A DNA stretch of 64,000 bases from Smithella sp. Lineage in GTDB: Bacteria > Desulfobacterota > Syntrophia > Syntrophales > Smithellaceae. The stretch spans positions 1-64,000 of the forward strand of contig SCVW01000002.1 in assembly GCA_007244375.1 (NCBI GenBank), given 5' to 3'. A model generated the notes under the pieces. It was given only the letters and a program-made list of their open reading frames with translations, did not search any database and was not told the DNA's origin. Below, one piece after another: positions 25,574-33,300 of the stretch (position 1 is the stretch's first letter; each line of letters starts with the position of its first letter). The position numbers and the translations under genes were made by a program.

Positions 25574-26848
25574 ATGTTAGATATTAAGTATTTAAGACAG
25601 AACATCGATATTGTTCGCCGGAAGATGGACCAGCGCGGTCAAAAAATAGATTTTGATCGGTTTTTGGGCTTGGATGCCGAAAGGCGCGACATCCTTCAGG
25701 CGGTGGAAACTTTGCGCAACGAGCGGAATAGCGTTTCCAAACAAGTCGGTGAATTGAAGAAAAAGAAAGAAGACGCTTCCGCTTTGATTGAAAAGATGGG
25801 TGAAGTGTCGACTAAAATAAAAGAATATGATGAAAATCTGCGTGTCGTTGAGGAAGAGTTGAACGCATTTGTTATGATTGTGCCGAATGTTCAGCATGAA
25901 TCCGTGCCGCAGGGCAGCAGTTCAGAAGATAATACTGTTGTGCGCACTTGGGGGGAAAAACCGGTTTTCAGTTTTGAACCCAGGCAGCATTTTGATTTGG
26001 GAGAAAGTTTAAATATTCTGGATTTTGTGCGTGGTGCAAAAATAGCAGGAGCGCGTTTTACAGTATATCGAGGAGCCGGTGCTCAGTTAGAAAGAGCAAT
26101 TTTAAATTTTATGCTGGATCTGCACACGGAAAGGCACGGGTATGCGGAAGTGCTGACACCTTTTATGGTTAATACCGAGAGCATGACCGGCACGGGCCAG
26201 TTACCGAAATTTAAGGAAGACCTTTTTAAAATAGAAGGTATGGAATATTACTTGATACCAACAGCGGAAGTTCCGGTAACAAATATTTATAGAGAAGAAA
26301 TTCTGGAAGAAGAGAATTTGCCTATTTATCTCGTGGCCTATTCTCCTTGCTTTCGCGCAGAAGCCGGTTCTTATGGAAAAGACACGCGTGGACTGATCCG
26401 TCAGCATCAGTTCAATAAAGTGGAAATGGTGAAATTTTCCAAACCGGAAACTTCTTATGAGGAACTGGAAAAACTGACTGCCAATGCAGAAGAAGTTCTT
26501 AAGCGATTAGGCATACCGTTCAGGACAGTAAGCCTGTGTACGGCAGATCTTGGTTTTTCTTCGGCTAAAACTTACGATGTGGAAGTATGGCTACCCGGAC
26601 AAAATACTTATCGGGAAATTTCTTCGTGTAGCAATTTTGAAGATTTTCAGGCGCGTCGGGCTTCTATCCGGTTCCGCAGAAAAGAAAGTGGTAAGGTTGA
26701 GTTTGTCCATACTTTAAACGGATCCGGTTTGGCGGTTGGCAGAACCGTTGTGGCGGTGTTGGAAAATTATCAACAGGAGGATGGCAGTGTCATCATTCCG
26801 GAAGCACTGCGTCCTTATATGAGAGGTTTGGAACGGATTGTTTCTTGA
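25574..26848 (+). CDS. serS: Seryl-tRNA synthetase
   Basis: 424 residues. N-terminal coiled-coil tRNA-binding arm (about 30-100, rich in E, K and R) and a class II catalytic core: motif 2 in [22 protein letters not shown] and motif 3 in [18 protein letters not shown]. Charges tRNA-Ser and tRNA-Sec. Two tRNA-Ser genes follow directly downstream, a fitting arrangement. Upstream, TTGACT (25496-25501) may be a -35 box. The leader holds a small hairpin, TTTCCTC pairing with GAGGAAA, that buries a GGAGG sequence 28 bp before the ATG; whether it affects translation is unclear. Confidence 0.96.
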   Translation: MLDIKYLRQNIDIVRRKMDQRGQKIDFDRFLGLDAERRDILQAVETLRNERNSVSKQVGELKKKKEDASALIEKMGEVSTKIKEYDENLRVVEEELNAFVMIVPNVQHESVPQGSSSEDNTVVRTWGEKPVFSFEPRQHFDLGESLNILDFVRGAKIAGARFTVYRGAGAQLERAILNFMLDLHTERHGYAEVLTPFMVNTESMTGTGQLPKFKEDLFKIEGMEYYLIPTAEVPVTNIYREEILEEENLPIYLVAYSPCFRAEAGSYGKDTRGLIRQHQFNKVEMVKFSKPETSYEELEKLTANAEEVLKRLGIPFRTVSLCTADLGFSSAKTYDVEVWLPGQNTYREISSCSNFEDFQARRASIRFRRKESGKVEFVHTLNGSGLAVGRTVVAVLENYQQEDGSVIIPEALRPYMRGLERIVS

Positions 26849-26872
26849 GTAGTTTTGTAGAGATTAATCAAT

Positions 26873-26958
26873 GGAGGGATGGCCGAGAGGTCGATGGCGG
26901 CGGTCTTGAAAACCGTTGGACGAAAGTCTCGCGGGTTCGAATCCTGCTCCCTCCGCCA
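26873..26958 (+). tRNA. tRNA-Ser (anticodon TGA)
   Basis: Class II tRNA of 86 bases with encoded CCA. Acceptor GGAGGGA/TCCCTCC (26873-26879 and 26948-26954), anticodon loop CTTGAAA within cggTCTTGAAAAccg giving TGA, a long variable arm, and a GGTTCGAATCC T-arm. Reads UCN codons. 24 bp after serS, so possibly in the same transcript. Confidence 0.95.
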
Positions 26959-26984
26959 GAAAATATGTTTTTTGAAAATCGATT

Positions 26985-27084
26985 TGTCATTCCGAGAAAT
27001 CCCGATATTTCGGGATGACGAGGAATCTTAAAGGAAAGGTAAATAAAGATTTCTCCCCGGTCTGCGACCGGGTCGAAATGACGT
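26985..27084. repeat. REP-like nested inverted repeat between two tRNA-Ser genes
   Basis: Outer arms GTCATTCCGA (26986-26995) and TCGAAATGAC (27073-27082) pair with one mismatch; inner arms GAGGAATCTT and AAGATTTCTC also pair; two small hairpins (TCCCGATATTTCGGGA and CCCGGTCTGCGACCGGG) sit between. GTCATTYCGA ends of this kind occur as dispersed extragenic repeats in many bacteria. No coding potential. Confidence 0.55.
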
Positions 27085-27097
27085 AGAAAACAACAAT

Positions 27098-27192
27098 GGA
27101 GAGATGGCTGAGTGGTCGAAAGCGATCGCCTGCTAAGCGATTGTACGCCCTTTAAAGGTGTACCGCGGGTTCAAATCCCGCTCTCTCCGCCA
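27098..27192 (+). tRNA. tRNA-Ser (anticodon GCT)
   Basis: Class II tRNA of 95 bases with encoded CCA. Acceptor GGAGAGA/TCTCTCC (27098-27104 and 27182-27188), anticodon loop in cgccTGCTAAgcg giving GCT, a long variable arm (gtacgccctttaaaggtgtac), and T-arm GGTTCAAATCC. Reads AGC/AGU. Separated from the first tRNA-Ser by a REP-like repeat. Confidence 0.95.
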
Positions 27193-27247
27193 GTCTTAGA
27201 AATTTGAGTTGCTTTTTTTTTATTTCTTTTGCAACTCTCAGACATAA

Positions 27248-27324
27248 GCGCCCATGGCTCAGCTGGATAGAGCGTCGGACTACGAATCCGGATGTCGGAG
27301 GTTCGAATCCTCCTGGGCGCGCCA
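27248..27324 (+). tRNA. tRNA-Arg (anticodon ACG)
   Basis: 77 bases with encoded CCA. Acceptor GCGCCCA/TGGGCGC (27248-27254 and 27314-27320), D-arm GCTCAGCTGGATAGAGC, anticodon in ggacTACGAatcc giving ACG (A34 normally edited to inosine to read CGN), T-arm GGTTCGAATCC. Followed at once by an intrinsic terminator. Confidence 0.96.
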
Positions 27325-27326
27325 GT

Positions 27327-27362
27327 AAAAAAGGGCTTCCTGTCTGGAAGCCCTTTTTTTAA
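27327..27362 (+). terminator. Intrinsic terminator of the serS-tRNA run
   Basis: GGGCTTCC (27333-27340), loop TGTCT, GGAAGCCC (27346-27353), followed by nine T's with one A interruption nearby; A-run before the stem makes it function in both directions. Lies directly after tRNA-Arg and before the convergent lipoprotein gene. Confidence 0.85.
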
Positions 27363-27379
27363 TTTCAATCTTTATTTTT

Positions 27380-27721
27380 TTACGGGTTTATTCCTCTTTT
27401 CTGCAATTCTAATCGCACATCGATTCTGCGAGCTCTTAAATCATCAGACGTGTAACCTGATCCCCCGGTAGTAACGCCAACACCGCCTGCGGTATGATGT
27501 CCAAAACCGCCGATTCCAATGCCGAATTGAGGACCTGATTGTTTTTCCTGACGCTCAATTTCATCATTGAGGTTGTAGTAATAGCGAAGTAGATTTTCAT
27601 TGTTCATTTTTTTGTAATCTTCATTGAGCAATTCTTTTGTTCCAGCCGCGCATCCCAAAACAAAGAACGCAGTGGCCAGCATAATAATTAACATGAAAAC
27701 ATTTTGATTCATCTTCGTCAT
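27380..27721 (-). CDS. Small hypothetical lipoprotein, glycine-rich
   Basis: 113 residues. Signal peptide with lipobox VLGC (about residues 21-24), so a lipid-anchored envelope protein. The mature part has a helix (EDYKKMNNENLLRYYYNLNDEIERQEK), a glycine-rich linker (FGIGIGGFGHHTAGGVGVTTGG) and a final charged helix (DDLRARRIDVRLELQKRG). Family not recognised. AGGAG lies 8 bp before the ATG at 27721. Convergent with the tRNA cluster; monocistronic. Confidence 0.65.
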   Translation of the reverse strand: MTKMNQNVFMLIIMLATAFFVLGCAAGTKELLNEDYKKMNNENLLRYYYNLNDEIERQEKQSGPQFGIGIGGFGHHTAGGVGVTTGGSGYTSDDLRARRIDVRLELQKRGINP

Positions 27722-27877
27722 ATATCGTTCTCCTAAGTGTTAAAGTTGATTTTTATTATAACAATTTTTCAGACACTATATTTCATTACTTAACTGGAGT
27801 ATAAAGATATTTATATTATAAAGTAAATTTTCAGTTTGTCTATGAAGATTTTTCGGGCTAGGTTTGATGTTAGAGAT

Positions 27878-27917
27878 AAAAACACCCCCTTAAAATCTTT
27901 TGTTTTAAGGGGGTGCT
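27878..27917 (-). terminator. Intrinsic terminator of the small membrane-protein pair
   Basis: CACCCCCTTAAAA (27883-27895), 7-base loop, TTTTAAGGGGGTG (27903-27915). Read on the minus strand, the stem is followed by TTTTTA, so it ends the transcript of the genes at 27957-28512. Confidence 0.85.
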
Positions 27918-27956
27918 ATTATTTACAGATCATGTTTTGAATTTTGTTTTCACAAG

Positions 27957-28196
27957 TTAAACGTTCTTTTTTCTTCCGCAGGCTTCCTGATAAAGTCTCA
28001 TTATGCAGAGGAAGATGCCCAACAAGAATAAACCAACCATGAAATTCGGAGCAGTTCCTAAAACACCGTCGAGTAAATGACCAATGTAAAGGAACAGGAA
28101 AGAGGCGATAACCATTGTGAATCCCCAGGCCGATAACATTAGGATCGAGCTGAAACCATTGAATTTTTCTTGATTAGTTTTATGTATTGCTAACAT
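27957..28196 (-). CDS. AtpZ/AtpI-like small membrane protein
   Basis: 79 residues with two hydrophobic segments (about 18-40 and 49-68). The pattern LSAWGFTMVIASFLFLYIGHLLDGVLGTAPNFMVGLFLLGIFLCIMRLYQEA resembles AtpZ/AtpI (F-ATPase gene 1) proteins, which have the same G-x-x-LD-xx-LGTAP turn between two spans and help assemble or supply Mg2+/Ca2+ to ATP synthase. No ATP synthase genes are nearby, so this may be a paralogue with another job. GGAAGGAAG precedes the ATG. Second gene of a two-gene run. Confidence 0.6.
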   Translation of the reverse strand: MLAIHKTNQEKFNGFSSILMLSAWGFTMVIASFLFLYIGHLLDGVLGTAPNFMVGLFLLGIFLCIMRLYQEACGRKKNV

Positions 28197-28236
28197 TTTC
28201 GATCTTCCTTCCTTAAAAATCGTTCATTAAAGTTTC

Positions 28237-28512
28237 TTAGCTGACAATGGTCTTTACAGTTTCAATCACCGGATTGGTGAAAAGTGCCATCAGGATTGTA
28301 TACAGCGCAAAGATGGTAACAACTTCGCCTAAATACATTTTTTCATATTTGCGTTTAAGAGAAACAAGTATCAAACCGCCGATTATTAAACAACCAAATT
28401 GAAAATACGGGAAGTTGGTTACTCCGGTTGCCGCATATTCAGCAAAGCCGAAAGTTGCTGTAAAAAGAACAACCGCTACTATTGTCATTAATGTTCCTAA
28501 TGTCTTTTTCAT
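28237..28512 (-). CDS. Hypothetical three-span membrane protein
   Basis: 91 residues, not recognised. An N-terminal hydrophobic segment (TLMTIVAVVLFTATFGFA, possibly a cleaved signal), a second span (FQFGCLIIGGLILVSL), a basic loop (KRKYEKMY) and a third span (VVTIFALYTILMALF). The ATG at 28512 has a near-perfect GGAGG 9 bp upstream, so it is likely well translated. Forms a two-gene operon with the AtpZ-like gene 40 bp downstream, sharing its terminator; a membrane complex of the two is a reasonable guess, nothing more. Confidence 0.6.
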   Translation of the reverse strand: MKKTLGTLMTIVAVVLFTATFGFAEYAATGVTNFPYFQFGCLIIGGLILVSLKRKYEKMYLGEVVTIFALYTILMALFTNPVIETVKTIVS

Positions 28513-28973
28513 GATCTGTTACCTCCTTACGGTAATTAATTTTGTAAGTTTTACTTTAATCAATGAGAAGATCGTGCCAGACTATCGGTACTGGGAAAAC
28601 AATTCTGTAAGTAGTTGAATTGTATTGTGATTAATAGATAGAATTAACTTTGAAACATTTCTTTTAAGACTTTTTTGGACACTCTTTTTTAATGGAACGT
28701 AAAAAGAGTTGAACGAAATGTACAAAGTGAACGAGATTAAATTTTGGGGATTTCCATTGACAAGTATCCGTCAACAGGGTTAAATACTTCCTGAATTTAA
28801 ATATTTAACGCTACTGATGCCTGCGGCTTTGCGCTTGGCAGGATAATCGGCCAATAAGTTCCGGTAAAAGATTGCCTGACGTAAACTCTAGGTTATTAGA
28901 TTATATAGAGCGATTATGAAGCACCGGTCTAATTAGTTTTACGAAAAATGTTTAATTCCGAACGCGATAAATA
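28513..28973. other. Divergent intergenic region with a likely mla promoter
   Basis: 461 bp between leftward small membrane genes and the rightward mla operon. A possible rightward promoter is TTGACA (28757-28762), 17-bp spacer, TTAAAT (28780-28785), leaving a leader of about 180 bases. A weak stem is possible at 28818-28842. No leftward promoter, repeat or convincing coding frame was found in the rest. Confidence 0.45.
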
Positions 28974-30251
28974 ATGAAGACTCAAAAGCGTAAAAATTGT
29001 CCAGAGGTATACAATATTTCTTTTATCCGGAAAGATTTGAATCTTTTTGTTAATCTTTCCGGTAATTTTGGCCTGCAAAACCTGATGGTATTCAGAAATG
29101 AAATCAACAACGAAATTTACAAACAAAAATTGGAATCTGTGACTATCGACTTTTCGGGAGTATGTTATTTGGACAGTGCGGCAGCTCTTGCTCTGGTTCA
29201 AATTGAAAAAGAGGCCGCTCAACAAAATATCCAATGTCGACTAATTAATCTAAATGATAAATCTAAAGGGATTTTCAGTGTTATCCGTGAGGATAATCTT
29301 ATAAATCTGTCTTCTCAGTTGGAAAGGTCACAAGACGGTTTTATGTATAATCTGATAGAGCGTCGCAGATTACCTTCCTCGACGGAAAAAACGCAGGATA
29401 GTTTTATTTTCCGCCTGGTAGAACGTCGTGGCTTGCCTAATCAATCAGGGAAATCCTATAAGGATTTTATATGGCAGATCGGACAAACCTCTGGGCAAAT
29501 TGCAAAAGATTTTGCCAATTTTGTCACGTTTATCGGGGAATTGCTGGTTGCGTTTCTTTATATTATCCGACATCCGAAATCACTTCGGGGGAAAGATGTT
29601 CTTTTTTACATTCATCGGGCTGGTGTGGATGGACTGCCTATTGTAGCCATGATCGGTCTCCTGATGGGATTAATCATTGCTTTCATGTCATTCTTACAAT
29701 TCAAAATGGTTGGAGCAAATATTTATGTGCCTTCATTAGTCAGTTTTGCCATGATTAAAGAACTGGGACCCATTATGACGGCGATTCTGGTTGCGGGACG
29801 TTCCGGTTCTGCTTTTGCCGCGGAAATAGGAACAATGATGGTTAATGAAGAAGTGGACGCACTTCACACCATGGGTTTTGAACCGATTCGTTTTCTGGCA
29901 GTACCGAAAGTTATTGCCACAATCATAGTCGTGCCGATTCTGACCGTTTATGCTGATCTTTTCGGTATTGTCGGAGGTTTGATCATTGGTGTTACCAGTC
30001 TTGATCTGACGTTGAAAACTTACGTGACACAGTCAATGAAGACAATACAGGTATTCGATGTTGTCACAAGTATAATAAAAGCGGCTGTTTTTGCCGGGCT
30101 GATTTCTGCAATAGGTTGTCAAAGAGGATTCCAGGTACGTTCGGGCGCTCAAGATGTTGGTAAATTTACCACGTCTGCCGTTGTTATGGCTATTTTTATG
30201 ATTGTTTTAGCCGATTCCATTTTTGCTATTATGTTTTATTATGTAAAATAA
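28974..30251 (+). CDS. mlaE: MlaE-family lipid-transport permease with N-terminal STAS domain
   Basis: 425 residues. Residues 15-115 are a STAS-like domain (LNLFVNLSGNFGLQN, VTIDFSGVCYLDSAAALAL). Residues 120-161 are two 21-residue tandem copies of an amphipathic element (QDGFMYNLIERRRLP and QDSFIFRLVERRGLP). Residues 175-425 are the MlaE permease with five or so spans and the conserved VPSLVSFAMIKELGPIMTAILVAGRSGSAFAAEIGTM segment and EEVDALHTMG. In E. coli the STAS function is the separate protein MlaB; here it is fused. Moves phospholipid between inner membrane and the MCE protein. First gene of mlaE-mlaF-mlaD. Confidence 0.92.
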   Translation: MKTQKRKNCPEVYNISFIRKDLNLFVNLSGNFGLQNLMVFRNEINNEIYKQKLESVTIDFSGVCYLDSAAALALVQIEKEAAQQNIQCRLINLNDKSKGIFSVIREDNLINLSSQLERSQDGFMYNLIERRRLPSSTEKTQDSFIFRLVERRGLPNQSGKSYKDFIWQIGQTSGQIAKDFANFVTFIGELLVAFLYIIRHPKSLRGKDVLFYIHRAGVDGLPIVAMIGLLMGLIIAFMSFLQFKMVGANIYVPSLVSFAMIKELGPIMTAILVAGRSGSAFAAEIGTMMVNEEVDALHTMGFEPIRFLAVPKVIATIIVVPILTVYADLFGIVGGLIIGVTSLDLTLKTYVTQSMKTIQVFDVVTSIIKAAVFAGLISAIGCQRGFQVRSGAQDVGKFTTSAVVMAIFMIVLADSIFAIMFYYVK

Positions 30252-30255
30252 TATT

Positions 30256-31065
30256 ATGAAGGAACATGTTTTGGATACCCAAACGAAAGCGCCAATTATT
30301 ATCGTCAAAGATTTAGCTGCTCGTTTCGGCAATAATATAGTATTTGAAAACGTAAATTTTAATGTTTATGAAGGCGAAGTTCTGGTAATTGTCGGTGCCA
30401 GCGGTTGCGGAAAATCGACCCTGCTTAAAATCATGATTGGCCTGCAAAAACCTTATTCCGGTCAGGTTTTGTATCAGGGCATGGATATTGTAAGTGCCGA
30501 AGAAACAGAGCTCAACCAATACCGACAAAATATAGGCGTCCTTTTTCAATCCAGTGCTTTGTTTGGTTCTATGACGATTAGAGAAAATATAGAATTGCCG
30601 TTACAGGAATATACGGACATTGATCAGGCCACAATCGATTCTATTATCAGAATGAAATTAGGTATGGTCAATTTAGCAGGCTACGAAAATCATCAGCCCT
30701 CCGAACTTTCCGGCGGCATGAAAAAAAGAGCCGGCATAGCACGGGCTATGGCTATGGACCCTCGAGTGCTCTTCTTTGATGAATTGTCTGCAGGGCTTGA
30801 TCCGGTTACAGCAGCGGAACTGGACGATCTGATCATCAAAACCGAGGAAGCTTTGGGAACAACTATGGTCATTGTAACCCATGAACTGGAATCTATTTAC
30901 AAAATAGCTCATAGAGTGTTAATGTTAGATAAAGAAGCAAAAGGTATTATTGCCGAAGGCAAACCATTGGAATTAAAAGAACAGGCAACAGATCCACGGG
31001 TAAGGAGTTTCTTCTTACGCCAGAAACCTGATGCTTCTGATGAACAGAGGTTTTATGTCAGCTAA
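30256..31065 (+). CDS. mlaF: MlaF-type ABC ATPase for lipid transport
   Basis: 269 residues. Walker A GASGCGKST, Q-loop in LFQSSALFG, signature LSGGM, Walker B FFDELSAGLDP (the DELSAG form, Leu for Pro, is typical of MlaF), H-loop VTHELESIY. Powers the MlaE permease. Starts 4 bp after mlaE and overlaps mlaD by 11 bp, so translation is coupled. The C-terminal 30 residues extend past the core in the way used by MlaF to embrace its dimer partner. Confidence 0.93.
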   Translation: MKEHVLDTQTKAPIIIVKDLAARFGNNIVFENVNFNVYEGEVLVIVGASGCGKSTLLKIMIGLQKPYSGQVLYQGMDIVSAEETELNQYRQNIGVLFQSSALFGSMTIRENIELPLQEYTDIDQATIDSIIRMKLGMVNLAGYENHQPSELSGGMKKRAGIARAMAMDPRVLFFDELSAGLDPVTAAELDDLIIKTEEALGTTMVIVTHELESIYKIAHRVLMLDKEAKGIIAEGKPLELKEQATDPRVRSFFLRQKPDASDEQRFYVS

Positions 31066-31987
31066 AAATTCAAAATTTTCGATAGGTCTTTTTTTAATCA
31101 TTGGTACACTTATTTGTGCGGCAGTTATTATTTGGATAGGTGCGTCCGGAATGTTTACGAAAGGCTCTCTCTATGCGACTTATTTTGATGAATCCGTTCA
31201 GGGATTACAAGTTGACTCGGCAATTAAATATCGGGGCGTGGAAATCGGCAAAGTTCAGAGTATTGGAGTGGCACAGGATTACCGTCTGATTGAAGTAATT
31301 ATGAAAGTAGATATGGAGAGCATTTTAGAGAAGAGGATTGTTGCCACGCTTAAAACAGCCGGCATTACCGGAATTGTTTTCATTGAGCTCGACCAGATTA
31401 AACCCGACGATTTGTCAGCTTCGCCAAAAATAGATTTTGATTCCCGTTATCCGGTTATTCCATCCCGTAAATCGGGGATCGGCCGTTTTCTGGATGAAGC
31501 GGGTACAATTATGCAAAACGTTAAGAACATAGATATCAAAGGCATTTCCGATCAGCTGAAAAATACTTCCAAGGCGATAGAGAACTTCATAGGAGGCAAG
31601 CGAACAAACAATATAATGAATCATCTGGAATCCGCTTCCAATAATCTCGATCAGACAGTGGCCAGAATAAACAAGATGGTTGCTGAAGGTAAAGTCGATC
31701 AACTTGCCAATGAAACCATGGCTACTTTATCTGATGCCCGTAAATTGATCGGTCAGGCAAAAAAAGAACTGGATGCATTGAAACTGCAGGAAAAAGCCAG
31801 TCGCACAGATGCATTACTGGCAGATATAAATAAGAAAGCAAGAGTTATTACCAATGAACTACAGGATACGTCTGAGCATTTACGTGTAACTTCGGAAAAT
31901 CTGCAAAAACTTTCCGAGAGCTTGACAAAGAACCCATCGGAACTAATTTTTTCTAAACCGGCTCCGCCTAGAAAAGCCATGGAATAA
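31055..31987 (+). CDS. mlaD: MlaD-type MCE lipid-binding protein
   Basis: 310 residues from ATG 31055 (AGAGG 5 bp upstream, overlapping the mlaF stop; the frame opens 8 codons earlier). One N-terminal span (FSIGLFLIIGTLICAAVIIWIGA), then an MCE domain (about 40-120: YFDESVQGLQVDSAIKYRGVEIGKVQSIG). The remaining residues, to 310, are largely helical with heptad character (NQTVARINKMVAEGK, ELQDTSEHLRVTSENLQKLSESL), longer than E. coli MlaD (183), so it may reach further into the periplasm. Predicted to hold phospholipid as a hexameric ring attached to MlaE/MlaF. Followed by dispersed repeat copy C. Confidence 0.9.
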   Translation: MSAKNSKFSIGLFLIIGTLICAAVIIWIGASGMFTKGSLYATYFDESVQGLQVDSAIKYRGVEIGKVQSIGVAQDYRLIEVIMKVDMESILEKRIVATLKTAGITGIVFIELDQIKPDDLSASPKIDFDSRYPVIPSRKSGIGRFLDEAGTIMQNVKNIDIKGISDQLKNTSKAIENFIGGKRTNNIMNHLESASNNLDQTVARINKMVAEGKVDQLANETMATLSDARKLIGQAKKELDALKLQEKASRTDALLADINKKARVITNELQDTSEHLRVTSENLQKLSESLTKNPSELIFSKPAPPRKAME

Positions 31988-32121
31988 TACCATTTCTAAA
32001 TCAGAGATGATATCGAGGCAGCGAGGCGGAGGCGACGAAGTGTATTATACATACGTTGAGGAAACCGACAATCCCGATGAATCGGGACCAACAAAGATAG
32101 CACTTTGATTTAGAATTGGTA
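31988..32121. repeat. Dispersed inverted-repeat element, copy C
   Basis: A 134-bp element ending in TACCATTTCTAAATCAGAG and CTTTGATTTAGAATTGGTA, inverted with two differences plus one offset. The core GACGAAGTGTATTATACATACGTTGAGG matches copy B. It also carries an extra small palindrome (ATCCCGATGAATCGGGA) missing from B, which accounts for its greater length. It sits between mlaD and the lipoprotein gene, apparently within one transcript. Confidence 0.7.
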
Positions 32122-32140
32122 TAATGAGAGGAATAAAACC

Positions 32141-32809
32141 ATGAGATATTTATTGCCAAGAACACAAAATTTGCGAGTAACTTTTATCAGCTTATGTTTT
32201 ATGTCGATTGTTTTCTCATTTTTGATTACCGGGTGCTCAGGTTACGGTAAACCTCAGTATAATGTGGAAAATTATCTGTTGAGCTATGCAATGCCATCTA
32301 GGAATAATCCGGACATGCTGGCGACCTCCGTCAAATTTAATCGCTTTTCCATTGCTGCTGCTTATAATACCACTAATATGGTTTTTCGCAGCGATGCTTA
32401 TAGCTTTGACTCCTTTAATTATTCCCGATGGGCGGTAAATCCGGCGGATATGGTTGCCGATATTCTCTTACGGGACATGAGGGCAAGTAGGCTTTTCAGT
32501 GTTGTATTTTCCCGTTCCGAAGAAGATCAGGGACGATTCGTTATTTCAGGTGGTATTGAAGAATTTTACCTGCGCATTGATAAAAACAATAATAAAACAG
32601 CAGTTGTCAGCATCGCTATTTCTTTGAAAGATACCCGGGAAAAAGAGACAGGCAAAATGATTATGTTTCAGAAAAAATATGTTCACGAAGAATCGTTGCA
32701 GGAATCTTCTCCTCGTGGATATTGCCAGGCTGCCAGTGAGGCGATGCGGACGATTTCGGAACGGGTTACCCATGATATTTACACGGCAATAAAAACGAAT
32801 CTTCAGTAA
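32141..32809 (+). CDS. ABC-transport auxiliary lipoprotein (YmbA/PqiC-like)
   Basis: 222 residues. A long N-terminal signal with hydrophobic core (LCFMSIVFSFLITGC) and lipobox ITGC places it as a lipoprotein. The mature protein matches the auxiliary-component family found with MCE transporters: YNVENYLLSY near the start, VKFNRFSIAAAYNTTNMVFRSDAYSFDSFNYSRWAVNPADMVADILLRDMRASRLFSVV, then a ISGGIEEFYLRID strand. In PqiABC/LetAB-type systems such proteins sit on the inner face of the outer membrane. Co-directional with mlaEFD across repeat C; likely the outer-membrane end of this transporter. Confidence 0.82.
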   Translation: MRYLLPRTQNLRVTFISLCFMSIVFSFLITGCSGYGKPQYNVENYLLSYAMPSRNNPDMLATSVKFNRFSIAAAYNTTNMVFRSDAYSFDSFNYSRWAVNPADMVADILLRDMRASRLFSVVFSRSEEDQGRFVISGGIEEFYLRIDKNNNKTAVVSIAISLKDTREKETGKMIMFQKKYVHEESLQESSPRGYCQAASEAMRTISERVTHDIYTAIKTNLQ

Positions 32810-32823
32810 ATAGCGGTTGATCC

Positions 32824-33216
32824 ATGAAACAGATTTCTGTTGAAACACACTCCCGCTTTGAGATGATTGATATTACAGCGGCAGTACAAAAATCCGTTAG
32901 TGAAGAAAAAATCGAATCCGGTATTTGTCTGATTTATACACCTCACACGACAGCTGCGATTACAATCAACGAAAACACCGATCCGGATGTGCCCCGCGAT
33001 ATTCTTGTCGCGTTGGACAAAGCCATTCCCTTGAATGCGAATTACCGGCACATGGAAGGCAATTCCGCGGCACATGTTAAATCGTCGTTAGTCGGTGCAT
33101 CGGAACTGGTCATTATTGAGAAAGGCCGTATTGTTCTGGGAACATGGCAGTCGATTTTTTTCTGCGAATTCGACGGTCCCCGCACGCGCAAATTCTTTAT
33201 AAAAAGTTTTAAGTAG
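32824..33216 (+). CDS. YjbQ/UPF0047-family protein
   Basis: 130 residues, the normal size. Conserved features: YTPHTTAAITINENTDPDVPRDI with the His/Thr cluster, GNSAAHVKSSLVGAS with the Asn and His of the putative active site, and GTWQSIFFCEFDGPR near the end. The family forms trimers, and several members have weak thiamine-phosphate synthase activity in vitro; the in vivo role is unsettled. Starts 14 bp after the lipoprotein gene, so co-transcribed, but no functional link is evident. Confidence 0.92.
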   Translation: MKQISVETHSRFEMIDITAAVQKSVSEEKIESGICLIYTPHTTAAITINENTDPDVPRDILVALDKAIPLNANYRHMEGNSAAHVKSSLVGASELVIIEKGRIVLGTWQSIFFCEFDGPRTRKFFIKSFK

Positions 33217-33300
33217 TTAAGCAGTTAGGTAATTAAGTAGTTAAGGTATAGTACTTCAATTATTTTTTTTAACCTTAATTATTTAAATCTTAAAACTTCA

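Noticed and set aside
27171-27368. 65-codon frame on the minus strand over tRNA-Arg with RRIRTSDIRIRSP-like text
   Set aside because: This is the well-known spurious translation of a tRNA gene and its flanks, not a protein.
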